Assembly: GCA_024811115.1 (NCBI GenBank)
Contig: JAKOGH010000518.1
Coordinates: forward strand, 1 to 11,169
Direction of reading: 5' to 3'
DNA length: 11,169 nt
Source of the DNA: Terana coerulea
Taxonomy: Eukaryota; Basidiomycota; Agaricomycetes; Polyporales; Phanerochaetaceae
Shown: in pieces, positions 1-8,611 of the stretch
Numbering within the stretch: the stretch's first letter is position 1
Layout of the letters: each line of letters starts with the position of its first letter
Translations under genes and position numbers: made by a program
The notes under the pieces: generated by a model
Told to the model about the DNA's origin: nothing
What the model saw: the letters and a program-made list of their open reading frames with translations, nothing else
Database searches by the model: none

Positions 1-542
1 GGGTGGTGGTCTGGAGCAGCGGAGCGAGGAAGCCTGAAGCAGAAGCGTCCGCGCCGCGTTGCATAGACGCTGGTTTTGCTCCCACGTACAAGTATCCCAC
101 GGGTAACCCGCGGGTATATGCCGCTTCTGCCACGCTAATACTTCCCCAAACTTCAACGTTACAGCTCTTGCTAGTACCCCTTTCGTACCAGCACCGTACT
201 GGAAAGGCTCTGGGCTACTATGCCGGGATTGCTGAGGGACCCCACTACCATTTCTGAGATGCCCGGAGTGCATTATCTTATATGGTGCCGTCCCACTCAA
301 CACATGCATTTTTGCGTGGCTTGGTATGTTACTACGCGATTTCCTCCCCGATCTGGACTGACGATAATTCTAATGCTTCTGAACGCTCAGCTTTACCAGT
401 AAACCTATGATGAAACGCGCCACCTGCTCGAGGGGCCTCTAAAAAGAATTAGCGCTCGATGAGGCCTTGCTTACGGCCTCGTCTGCGACTTGCCTTCCCG
501 TTACCACCACCTGCGCAGAGACACCACCTCAATCCGTAAAGC
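1..542. other. Left-edge stretch without a recognised gene; 5' flank of WD40 copy A
   Basis: No recognisable gene is seen here. An open frame at 3-257 (+) has no family features and is short enough to be chance. The last 60-80 bases are pyrimidine-rich (CTTGCCTTCC, ACCACC) and are partly shared with the sequence just before copy B at about 3182-3210, so they probably belong to the duplicated promoter or 5' untranslated region of the WD40 genes. A short perfect palindrome, ACCCGCGGGT, lies near position 105. No clear TATA box was identified. Confidence 0.4.
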
Positions 543-2561
543 ATGAGCTGGAAAACTCAATTTCAGGACATCAAAGCGCGTTTTATCGAATATAGCGCGT
601 CCGGGGTCCAGATGGACGACGACGAGCTCGGCAACGAAGAGTCGGAGCCGCAGTCGGACGAGGCGCTCGTGGCCCTCCTCGCCGATGCGTGCTCGCTCGT
701 GCGAGAGGCGGAGGCAGAGGGCCTCGAGGAGCTTCCCGAGATCGTGGAGGAGGTGAACACGCTCACCAACCGCGGGCTGGCCATCCAGGCGGACCGGTCG
801 ATGGGCGAGTGCGAGTTCGCGTCGTTTGGTCACGCACCGGACACGCTGGTCAAAGATCCAATGGAGGAAAGGATGAGCTTGTCATCAAGTATGGGCTCTT
901 CGCACTCTTGACACCGGGGAGCCACAGTCTGACGTTGTTTTGCAGAAACAGCCATTTTCAAGCACATGGTAGAAAGCATCTTTAAAGAAGATCCAAGCAA
1001 GGTCGATGGTGTGGATACTTTGCAGTGCTCTACGTCTTCTATGACTTAACATAATTTCACTTCGCAGAGTTTATGGAGAGCAATGGAGGGACACCCCCAG
1101 AAGCATGGAACAAGGACGACCAGTCGCACGCCCAATCAAGCCCCTTCTCGCGATTCCGCGACGGCGTTGACATCCCCTCAGCCGCGACACACCCGCACGC
1201 CAACCTCGTCTTCCAAGCCCGTTGCGAGATCCGCGGTGACTCCACGTCGTGCGCGAACGCGCCGGTAATGTCGCCCGACGGCACATGCCTAGCTGCGTCC
1301 TCGTCCACCGGCTGGAAGAACCGCGACCCGGTTTTGAAAGTCTGGCTCATCGACGGGGACACGAAGAAGCGAAAGAGCTTCACGCCCAAGATGGCACACC
1401 ATATCCGCGCCCTCGCGCTCGACGCGGACCGCAAGCTCGTCTTCACCGGCGACTACGACCGCGTCAAGTCGTACAGCTTGGCTCCGGACGCGCTCCTGCG
1501 GCCCACGCACACCCTCAACTCCGCCGACCATGGTGGGCCTCTGGCGCTCGTCGGTGGTCGCCTGCTGCGTGCGGGCAAGGGCTCCGTGCTCGCGTGGGAC
1601 CTCGACGCGTGCGACACGCACTACGGCGACTGGGAGGGCTTCCGGCAGGTCGGCGAAGGCAAGTACAAGGGCTTCGAGGACACCTGGCGCGACGAGGACT
1701 GCGCGAAGGAGACGTCGGCGGGCAGCGCGCCGCACGCGATGCTCCCGCTCGCGGACGCCGGCTTCCGGCCGCGCGTGTGGCATCACCACGCGCCGACGGG
1801 CCACATGCTGTGCGCGGAGGACCTGGACGAGCGCAGGCGGTTCGACTGCGTGCGCGTCGACCTCGAGCACGGCGGCGCGGCCGCGATGCGCTACCTCGGG
1901 CACGGCAGCAGCGTCGAGGCCTTCTCGACGAGCGCGGGCGACCCGAATGTGTTCGCGACGGCGTGCTGGGACGGCCACGCGCGCCTGTACGACGTGCGCA
2001 CGCCGCTGCCGGTCGTGACGTTCGGCGTGGAGAAGGGTTACGGGGCGTGCGACGCGGTCGCACTGGCGCACCTCGACGGTCTACCCGGTGCGTCGGTGTC
2101 CCCTCCTGTTCGTCTTCTGAGCTAATGGCCCTCCGCGCATATAGTCGTCTTCACGGGCGGCACCGAGACGCAGTCCGTGAAGTTTTGGGACGTGCGCGCG
2201 AAGCAGCTTGTGTACGAGCTCTCGACGGGCAACAACCGCGTCAACTCGCTCGCGTGGGACGCCGCCGGCGCGCGGCTCTACGCGTCGACCGAGTGCCCGC
2301 ACAGCCGCTCGATGGGTACCGGGCACGGGCGCGGATACCGGCGGTCCACCCACGCGGGCTGCGACCGCTGGCCGGAGCGGGCGTACCACCCGGAGGACTT
2401 TTTCGGCGTGCCGTTCGATGCGGGGCATGATATGCTGCGTAGGTGTATTCTGTACATTTATGTTGGGACGAGAATGGCTGATACTCGGGCCTGCAGTGTG
2501 TTATGCGTTCAAGGAGGAGGTCGATGCCAAAATTCGGCCAAAGCTCAACTATAGTCCCTGA
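543..2561 (+). CDS. WD40-repeat protein, copy A (five exons, appears intact)
   Basis: The proposed exons are 543-888, 946-1008, 1068-2087, 2145-2438 and 2497-2561. Together they give 1,788 nt, or 595 residues plus the TGA. All four introns are 57-59 nt, have GT..AG ends and keep the frame; branch-like CTGAC lies before the first acceptor and CTGAT before the last. The start is the ATG of MSWKTQF, which is also the first residue of the duplicate. Residues 1-135 form an acidic, probably helical region matching no domain I recognise. WD-type blades are visible around residues 204-275 (MSPDGT, FTGDYDRVKSYSL), 308-316 (GSVLAWDLD), 411-447 (GHGSSVEAF ending ARLYDVR) and 477-527 (SVKFWDVR, then VNSLAWD). 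WD40 proteins are propeller scaffolds for protein complexes. There is no visible signal peptide or membrane segment, so it is probably cytosolic or nuclear. The specific role is unknown. The coding sequence is very GC-rich at third positions. Confidence 0.82.
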
Positions 2562-3258
2562 TCGGATTAGCAGGCCGGACGTTCTCATTTCTTGGCTTCT
2601 TAGATCTCCCTTTCCATTGGCTGCTAGGTGTGTTATAACATTCTCACGCCATCCATGGCGTATATCAATGCATTGAACTCTTAGTAGGTTGGCGGTAGGC
2701 GTGCTAAACCAAAGTCCAGGGCCGCGAAGCGAAGCCTCAGATGCTGGATATTGAAGTGCTGGATCCCTGTTCTCACGGGCAGCACGTGTTGCTCACGTAG
2801 TCGCGCGTACCGGTATGGCCCTGCTGCACTATTCTAAGTACCCACTGCACGTATGCATGTGTCTCTAGCGCAAACTTCAAATAACACATCAGCCACTGGC
2901 CACCAGCATATCGACAACCATGACTTCCTCCATAGTCGTCCGTCACTTACCCAGCTACAAATGGCATTATACCTCGCTCAGTGCAACTTACATTAGAGCA
3001 AAGCACAAGTACTATAGGCATCTTGATGTGTATGTCGCCACACCTCTTTCTTCGCTGTGCTTATGACAATTTATGTGCTTTCAAGGTTACAGCTACATGC
3101 ATGACGCTACTTCCTTTCAAGAACCACTGAGAAACTATGACGCCCAATAAGGTATTGCTTCTCGTTGGCTTTTCGCGTGTGCCTTGCCTTCCTGCTCTCA
3201 CCACCAGCGTGCAGATATCGCTCTCACCCGCCTTTGAACACGCTTGTCGCTACACGGC
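2562..3258. other. Intergenic region between the two WD40 copies
   Basis: This stretch of about 700 bases is clearly less GC-rich than the genes on either side and has frequent stops in all frames. It must hold the 3' untranslated region of copy A and the upstream region of copy B. The part at about 3180-3258 resembles the sequence just before copy A (CTTGCCTTCC followed by TCACCACC), so the duplicated unit includes some 5' flank. No RNA gene, transposon end or clear repeat was recognised. Confidence 0.5.
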
Positions 3259-5062
3259 ATGAGCTGGAAGACCCAGTTGCAGGAAATCAAGGCGCGCTTT
3301 ATCGAGTACAGCGCGTCCGGGATCCAAATAGACGGCGACGACGACGGAGAGGACTAGCAGCCGGACAGCGTACTTGTGGCCATCCTCGCAGATGCGTGCG
3401 CGATCGTGCGGCGGGCGCAGGCAGAGTGCCTCGAGGAGCTCTCGGAGATTGTGGAGGATGTCAACAAGCTTACCAACCGCGGGCTGGCGATCCAAATGGA
3501 GCGGGCGATGGGCGAGTATGGATTGGCATCGTTTGCCCATTCGCCGGATGGCTATGCCACGGACCCAATATCGAGAAGGCTGCTGATCTGGGGATCCCGT
3601 ATGTAGCTATGGTTCTATCGTTGGTCTCGAATTTATGGGCGATTCTCTCCAGAACCGTGGAATAGAGAGGGGCAGCCGCATGCGCAGTCGAGCCTCCTCT
3701 CGCGCTTCCGCCATGGCGTAAGGAGGCCGCTAGTCGCCGCGCACCCACTCGCGAATGTCGTCTTCCAAGCCCGCTGTGAAATCCGCATCGACCCCACCTC
3801 GTGCGCGTGCCCGTTCAAGCTGTCACCAGACGGTACATGTCTTGCGGCGGCGGCAGTCGGCGGGTGGAAGAACCGCGATCCAGTGCTCAAGGTCTGGGCC
3901 CCCGATGGGGAAGAGAGGCAGCGGAAGGTCTTCACGCCCAAGATGGCCCACCATATCCGCGACCGCGTACTCGACGCGGACCGCAAGCCGGTCGTCATCG
4001 GTGACTATGACCGTATCAAGTCCTACAGCTGGGCCCCGGACTCGCTTCTGCGCCCGACGCACACCCTCAACTCCGCCGACCACGGCGGGCCGCTCGCATT
4101 TGCTGGCGGTTGGTTACTGCGCGAGGGTAGGGGCTCCGTGCTTGCGTGGGACCTGGACGAGTGCGAGACGCATTACGGTAACTGGGAGGGCTTCCGGCAG
4201 ATCGGTGAAGGAGAATACAAGGGCTTTGAGGATTGCTCACGAGAGCTGGACTGTCCGCGGGAGACTTCCACGGGTACCCTGCCCCACGCGACGATCCCGC
4301 TTGCGGACGCGGGCTTCGAGCCGCACGCCTGGCACTATCACCAGCCGACGGGACACATGCTGTGTGCGGAGGACCCCGAGGAACGCAAGCAATTCAACTG
4401 CATGCGCCTCGACCTCGAGCACGGTGGCGCGGCCGCGATGCGCTACCTTGGACATGGTGACAAAGTCGAAGCATTTTCGACGAGCGCGAGCGACCCAAAC
4501 ACGTTTGCCACCGCGTGTTTGGATGGGTCGGCACGCCTGTACGACGTGCGCACGCCGCTGCCGGTCTTCACGTTTTACGATAGGGCATGTAGTGCGGTTG
4601 CACTAGCGCATCTCGATGGCCTTCCCGGTGTGTACGAGTTTACTTCTGCATCCGTCGGCTAATACTCCTCCACGCCTATAGCCATCTTCACTGGCAGCAC
4701 TGAGACGCAATGTGTCAAGTTCTTAGACGTGCGTGCAAAAAGGTTGTGTACGAGCTCTCGACGGGCAACAACCGGGTCACGTCGCTCGCCAGGGATGCAG
4801 CCGCCGTGAAGCTCTACGCGTCAACCGAGTGCTTGTACGATCGCGGCGAGTACCGGCGGTGCACCCGCGACGGCTGCGCCCGCTGGCCGGAGCGGGCGTA
4901 CCACCTCGAGGACTTCTATGGCGTTCCCTTTGACGCGGGCCGCGACCTGCTGCGTACGTGTATTCCGCGCTACCTGGTTAAGATATAAAAGGCTGACCTA
5001 CGAGTGCAGTGTGTTACACGTTCAAAGAAGACGTAGATCCACGGGTGCGGTCGGGGATCTGA
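3259..5062 (+). pseudogene. WD40-repeat protein, copy B: degenerate tandem duplicate
   Basis: The exons inferred by alignment with copy A are 3259-3598, 3653-4627, 4682-4953 and 5010-5062, with introns of 54-56 nt. The start MSWKTQLQEIKARFIEYSAS is nearly identical to copy A. Three lesions are visible. There is an in-frame TAG at 3355-3357 (codon 33). Copy A's small second exon is missing, so exon 1 splices directly to the WD40 exon at 3653, still in frame. One base is missing in the run of A at about 4737-4742, which shifts the frame before VVYELSTGNN. The exons sum to 1,640 nt, exactly one short of a multiple of three, which fits a single deletion. The WD residue pair also changes (KFWDVR to KFLDVR). 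The main exon 3653-4627 is fully open, so decay is recent or the defects are few. A shortened protein starting downstream of the TAG cannot be excluded. Confidence 0.8.
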
Positions 5063-5435
5063 CCAGTATCTGGACCTCCTGTCACACCGTCCAGGGCGCG
5101 CGAGAATGCATCTCGCTATCATGATCCGCGAACTTCGAGGTGTAATTTAAAGGCTCCAGTTTTATTTAAGAGAACGCCCGTGCGTACAGTTTTGTATGTG
5201 TGACACTACATGAAGAAGGGCAGAGTTGTCTCTCGTCACGGTCTCTCGTCGTCCCAGGCCTCATGGTCGAACCAGGTAAACTGAGAGAGCGTAGGGATTA
5301 GTCTAAGCACTACACCTGCTATATTAGTTCACTTGTGCATTTAGCGCCCATCTCACACGCCGCTTCCGTTTTTTGGCAGCTTACTTTCCTTTACTACGTC
5401 GGTCACCATCTATGCGGCATTCCAGTCATTCAAGA
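5063..5435 (+). promoter_or_regulatory. Upstream region of F-box gene 1 (promoter and 5' UTR, cut off from its gene)
   Basis: No gene is seen. This stretch lies directly before the original ATG of F-box gene 1 at 5436, so it should hold its promoter and leader. ACTACGTC at 5393-5400 is also present upstream of F-box gene 2, as its complement at 10421-10428, at a similar distance from that ATG. This suggests that the leader was part of the duplicated F-box unit. TTTTATTTAA-like and AATTTAAAG sequences at about 5146-5170 are AT-rich, but I cannot assign a TATA box. The transposon now separates this region from almost all of the coding sequence. Confidence 0.45.
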
Positions 5436-5440
5436 ATGCA

Positions 5441-5449
5441 TCGATGTTT
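5441..5449 (+). repeat. Left target-site duplication, TCGATGTTT
   Basis: These nine bases directly before the left transposon end are repeated exactly after the right end at 7012-7020. The bases on either side of the two copies differ, so the duplication is exactly 9 bp. It covers the last base of codon 2 through the second base of codon 5 of F-box gene 1. Confidence 0.93.
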
Positions 5450-5705
5450 CAGACTCCTTCCCGTCTTAGCTCGGACGAAAGGGAGAGGGGAGGCAGGAGG
5501 AGAAGGCGCTAACAGTAGAGATCTGGTGATGCCGATCCTATAACGAGCCTCCCTAACGTCCTCGCACGACTGGCAGAAAACATTGGGTAAACAATGACAT
5601 AAGCACGGCATCGCTCCGGCATCCTATTTGTCCACGAGACAATTGCTGGAATTCGTTGCGTGATGCGATCAATCACACGCTTCATGCATCCCGTTCTTGG
5701 CTGAC
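5450..5705 (+). repeat. Left terminal inverted repeat (256 bp)
   Basis: Compared block by block with the complement of 6756-7011, all positions match except 5630 (G here, against T on the complement of 6831). There are no insertions or deletions. Read outward (minus strand), it holds an open frame starting MPCLCHCLPN, which is repeated in the right arm. This is probably fortuitous. Confidence 0.95.
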
Positions 5706-5729
5706 TGCATGAATTTCCCTCCGCAGCTA

Positions 5730-5755
5730 TACTATGGGTGGCCCCCCTTTGATAA
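5730..5755 (+). repeat. Internal inverted repeat, left arm
   Basis: This 26-bp stretch (TACTATGGGTGGCCCCC followed by CTTTGATAA) pairs with 6367-6392 in inverted orientation, with one mismatch (C at 5747). It lies 24 bp inside the left terminal repeat. No direct duplication was seen around the 5730-6392 segment, so it is either a subterminal repeat of the element or the worn ends of an older nested element. Confidence 0.75.
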
Positions 5756-6755
5756 CACTTTCGACTTTCTGCAGCACTGTGCCTCATCCCGTCTCCCTTT
5801 CTCCGTGATTTTGCATACCTGTTTGCAACAGGGTCTTGTTTACATGTCCGTATTTTTTTTGTATTTCTTTTTTGACTACAGACTTCATCGGAAGGGTTCC
5901 GAAAAGACAACTCTGGGTGGACCCAGTAATGATAACTCGGAGAAACTACGCCATCACGAAATTCCCATATTCGTAACGAAATCCGCTCACCTCATTGGCT
6001 AATCAACGGTTTTAGCGCTCACAAACCGGTCCTCGAAGTGATAATTGAGCAGTCCTTCACGCACAAGCAGCATCGGCATGCTGAAAAGATGTGCAAACTA
6101 TAGCTATACATATGTTGAGTACTGCCTGAAACTTTGACAGTGTTTCCCTGGAGGGATCTGGCAAGGTGAGCCCATCAGCACTCTGATTCAGGCTGTAAAC
6201 GACCTTCTTGAGCACCTTCCGTAATTCCTACACCTCCCTCCTTCGCTTTCAAGCTTTCTGAGTAGACAGGCATGCTTCTATAGCTACTGCGTATCTTAGA
6301 AAATAATCCCGGGGCCAACGCTTGAGTCTGCCGGCCGCTAGACCCGAATTATCACATCTGTCCCGTTTATCAAAAGGGGGCCACCCATAGTAGTGCCCGA
6401 GTCGCCCGACTCATTATGTCCGCATTTCTTCAGCACTTGAACTGTGACACAAGTCTCAAACATCAGTTACAATCAACCTTTATAAATGAAATGAAATTTT
6501 CTTAGTTTTTCTGGCCATCGCCCATTGGAATTTCTCAGTTCGCTCGCTTTCTGACGAAGCATCCTGAAATGCCACTTTGCAGTGTGTATTCTGACCACAG
6601 CTTGCAGCCCGCCGAAGGGCCTTTTGGTCACAGGCTGGTTTCATAAAATATGAGCAGACGTTCTAAGTTTTCCAGCTCGGCATGGGGTCTGTATTGGCGA
6701 AGAGCCTCGCGACGCGAGTACTTACAGTAGCCACTTGCTTAGGAGCCTTCGTGCG
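5756..6755. other. Transposon interior (with the right internal repeat), no recognised coding sequence
   Basis: This is about 1 kb of moderately AT-rich DNA with stops in all frames. The longest open frame (5697-6002, +) starts inside the left repeat, is rich in phenylalanine because of a run of T, and shows no transposase motif. No fragment of either neighbouring gene family was recognised. It may be captured host DNA or the eroded body of a longer element. A short palindrome, CTGGGTGGACCCAG, lies near 5913. Confidence 0.5.
6367..6392 (-). repeat. Internal inverted repeat, right arm
   Basis: This is the inverted partner of 5730-5755, matching at 25 of 26 positions. It sits about 360 bp inside the right terminal repeat, so the pair is placed asymmetrically within the transposon. 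Confidence 0.75.
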
Positions 6756-7011
6756 GTCAGCCAAGAACGGGATGCATGAAGCGTGTGATTGATCGCATCA
6801 CGCAACGAATTCCAGCAATTGTCTCGTGGAAAAATAGGATGCCGGAGCGATGCCGTGCTTATGTCATTGTTTACCCAATGTTTTCTGCCAGTCGTGCGAG
6901 GACGTTAGGGAGGCTCGTTATAGGATCGGCATCACCAGATCTCTACTGTTAGCGCCTTCTCCTCCTGCCTCCCCTCTCCCTTTCGTCCGAGCTAAGACGG
7001 GAAGGAGTCTG
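6756..7011 (-). repeat. Right terminal inverted repeat (256 bp)
   Basis: This is the inverted copy of 5450-5705, with one mismatch at 6831. It lies directly against the broken F-box coding sequence. Terminal repeats of Mutator elements can contain outward-facing promoters, so transcription into the F-box fragment is conceivable, but nothing in the sequence proves it. Confidence 0.95.
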
Positions 7012-7020
7012 TCGATGTTT
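7012..7020 (+). repeat. Right target-site duplication, TCGATGTTT
   Basis: This is the second copy of the 9-bp target, directly after the terminal CTG of the element. The F-box reading frame resumes from its last two bases (TTG ACA ATT CAG). There is no in-frame ATG at this junction. The nearest upstream in-frame stop is TAG at 6950-6952 inside the terminal repeat. Confidence 0.93.
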
Positions 7021-8611
7021 GACAATTCAGGAGATAGTACAAGCTATCGCGGAGTACGTGGAGGAAGATCTGCTGGCGATGGCCCTGGCTTGTCGCGCGT
7101 TTTACGACCCGGCGCTGGACATGCTATGGAGGGATTTGCAAGGGCTGGCCCCTCTCTTCGGATGTCTTCCTGCGGATACTGTGTATACCGAAGCCGAAGC
7201 CGACCTGGTGCGCATTTTTATCATAGCTACGCATGACTCCATAAATACACCGCATATGGTCGCTCGCCCGGACACCCACCGCTGCAGAGTGGTCTCGTTT
7301 CCAGCATCACGCCCGTCGTGTGCGCAGCCTTAGCATATTCCTCAACGGCGACCCAGATGAAAACCCCTTCTCAGTGCACTACGACTGCTTCGAGGCCCTG
7401 CGCAATTCCTACCCGGACCGAAGGATCCTGCCAAACCTGTGTCGATTGAAGTGTTACGACTCGCTCGTCATGGAGTACATCCCTCTCTTTGTCGTGCCTT
7501 CGCTTAGGTGGTTCGAGATGCTCTACTTCGAGAGTTACCGCGATGAGTTTACAGTTCGGGCTCTTGATGCCATCGGAACCTCCGCGCCCGGCTTACGGAC
7601 GATTGAACTCCTGCACATCGACGGCCCTGATACACCCGCCATGTCCGCCGCGCTCTCTCAAAGTGTCTCATCCCTGAATCATCTCACTCGTGTCACCGTT
7701 ACGGCTGCCTTGTCTGCGGATGCTCTCCGTCACCTCGAGTGTCTGTCGACTCTAACTCGCCTCCAGTTGGACTTGGAGAAGGTCGACTATCGCAAGTATT
7801 TCACGACTTCAAAGCTCCCAACGTTTCCGGCTTTGCGAGAGATAAACATAACAACGTCATCGCAAGATATCGAGCCCTTTGTTGCTTTCATCACGTCGGC
7901 TCTATCTCCGAGACTGCTGGACCTCACAGTATTCCTGAGGTGCTTCCACAACAAGCCGGGGTCCACCGCCCCAGGATATAGTGATACCGAGCAGGCGACA
8001 GATATAGTCTTTGCTCAGATTTTTCGTTGTGTGGGCAAATTGGAGAGTCTTCGGCGGCTCGTCATCAGAGCGTACGATACTCGACTCGCGCAGAAGGAAT
8101 ATGCTGTCAGCGACCACTCCATCGCCTTTCTCTACCGCTTAGCCAACCTCCGACACCTGGACCTCTCCAGCATACCTGTACAAGTGTCCAGCGACGTCAT
8201 ACGAGACATGGCGGATGCCTGGCCCCGACTGCGGTTCCTCAGCCTCGGAATCCACGTTGATACCCCCACAATGACACACACCTATGCAATAAACCTCCTT
8301 CCCTTCGCCGAACGTTGCCGGCACCTGCAGGAACTGGCTCTCGATCTTCGGGTCGGCCCTTTGAATCCTCAAGCTTTTGTGTATCGTGACGACATGCCCG
8401 TGTCTATGACCCTCACGCGCCTTTGTTTGGGACCGAGCTGCCTGGTTGTGGACCCATTGCCTCTGGCCATGTTTCTGTCGATCGTCTTCCCCTGCGCCGA
8501 AATATCCCACCATCTCAGTCCCACCTCCCCGTGGGAAGTCAGTTGAACCAAGTTGCTCGTCTCAAGCACGCATTTGTTCAAATCCAAGAGAGAGAAAGGA
8601 CCGCTATGTGA

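Larger units (their letters stand above)
480..5062 (+). repeat. Tandem duplication of a WD40 gene unit
   Basis: Copy A (from about 480 to 2561) and copy B (from about 3180 to 5062) lie head to tail. They share exon order and the phases and positions of the retained introns. They also share long stretches of protein such as KNRDPVLKVW, FTPKMAHHIR, LEHGGAAAMRYLGHG and GHMLCAED. The copies differ at many third positions, so the duplication is not very recent, unlike the transposon insertion further right. Confidence 0.8.
5450..7011. mobile_element. Non-autonomous terminal-inverted-repeat DNA transposon, probably Mutator-like (MULE)
   Basis: The element is 1,562 bp long. It begins CAGACTCCTTCCCGTC and ends with the exact complement. 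Its inverted ends are 256 bp each, with a single mismatch between them, and it is flanked on both sides by TCGATGTTT. Mutator-like elements typically have long terminal repeats and 9-bp target duplications, which fits best. hAT elements usually have short ends and 8-bp duplications, and KDZ/Zisupton-type elements about 8 bp, so they fit less well. The 1,050 bp between the repeats holds no transposase, only short unrelated frames. It must therefore have been moved by an enzyme encoded elsewhere. The near-identical ends indicate a young insertion. The family assignment is inferred from structure alone. Confidence 0.88.
5436..8611 (+). pseudogene. F-box-like / leucine-rich protein gene 1, interrupted by a transposon
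   Basis: F-box proteins are substrate adaptors of SCF ubiquitin ligases; the N-terminal F-box binds Skp1 and the rest binds the target. The original ATG is at 5436. After 14 coding bases the gene is broken by the element at 5450-7011 and resumes at 7021. Without the element and one target copy, exon 1 is 5436-5449 plus 7021-7207, which is 201 nt or 67 codons, the same length as in paralogue 2. It starts MHRCLTIQEIV and contains an F-box-like core (VEEDLLAMALACRAFYDPAL). Exon 2 from about 7290 carries WSRFQHHARRVRSL and a long leucine-rich region, including LRHLDLSS and MADAWPRLRFLSLG, open to a TGA at 8544-8546. The expected acceptor near 7259 reads ATATGG, not the paralogue's ATATCAG. Downstream AGs at 7286-7289 exist, but only the one ending at 7289 keeps the frame. 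Past the TGA, another frame (LNQVARLKHAFVQIQERER, to TGA at 8609) resembles a lost C-terminus. Translation from 5436 runs into the element and stops at 5541. Confidence 0.8.

Noticed and set aside
3..257. 84-residue open frame at the left edge
   Set aside because: There is no recognisable motif and the start is at the window edge. The composition is unremarkable and chance explains it.
1249..2430. Arginine- and alanine-rich open frames of up to 393 residues on the same strand and 260 residues (1289-2071) on the opposite strand within WD40 copy A
   Set aside because: They overlap the WD40 exons in other frames and are shadows of GC-rich codon use. They show low-complexity Arg/Ala/Pro composition and no domain.
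4980..4996. TATA-like GATATAAAAGG
   Set aside because: It lies inside the last intron of WD40 copy B, just before the CTGAC branch site, with no gene start at a suitable distance.
5697..6002. 101-residue open frame inside the transposon as a candidate transposase
   Set aside because: It is too short, begins at the end of the terminal repeat, contains a phenylalanine run from a T tract, and shows no catalytic or zinc-finger motif.
5954..6100. Possible tRNA or small RNA gene in the transposon interior
   Set aside because: No cloverleaf pairing or internal A/B box promoter pattern could be identified by eye.
5450..7011. hAT family assignment because of the CAG..CTG ends
   Set aside because: The duplication is exactly 9 bp, not 8, and the terminal repeats are 256 bp, far longer than usual hAT ends.
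6850..7236. 128-residue open frame starting in the right terminal repeat and crossing into the F-box gene
   Set aside because: Its first 54 or so residues are duplicated in the left repeat because they are part of the inverted repeat. It reads the F-box exon in the wrong frame.
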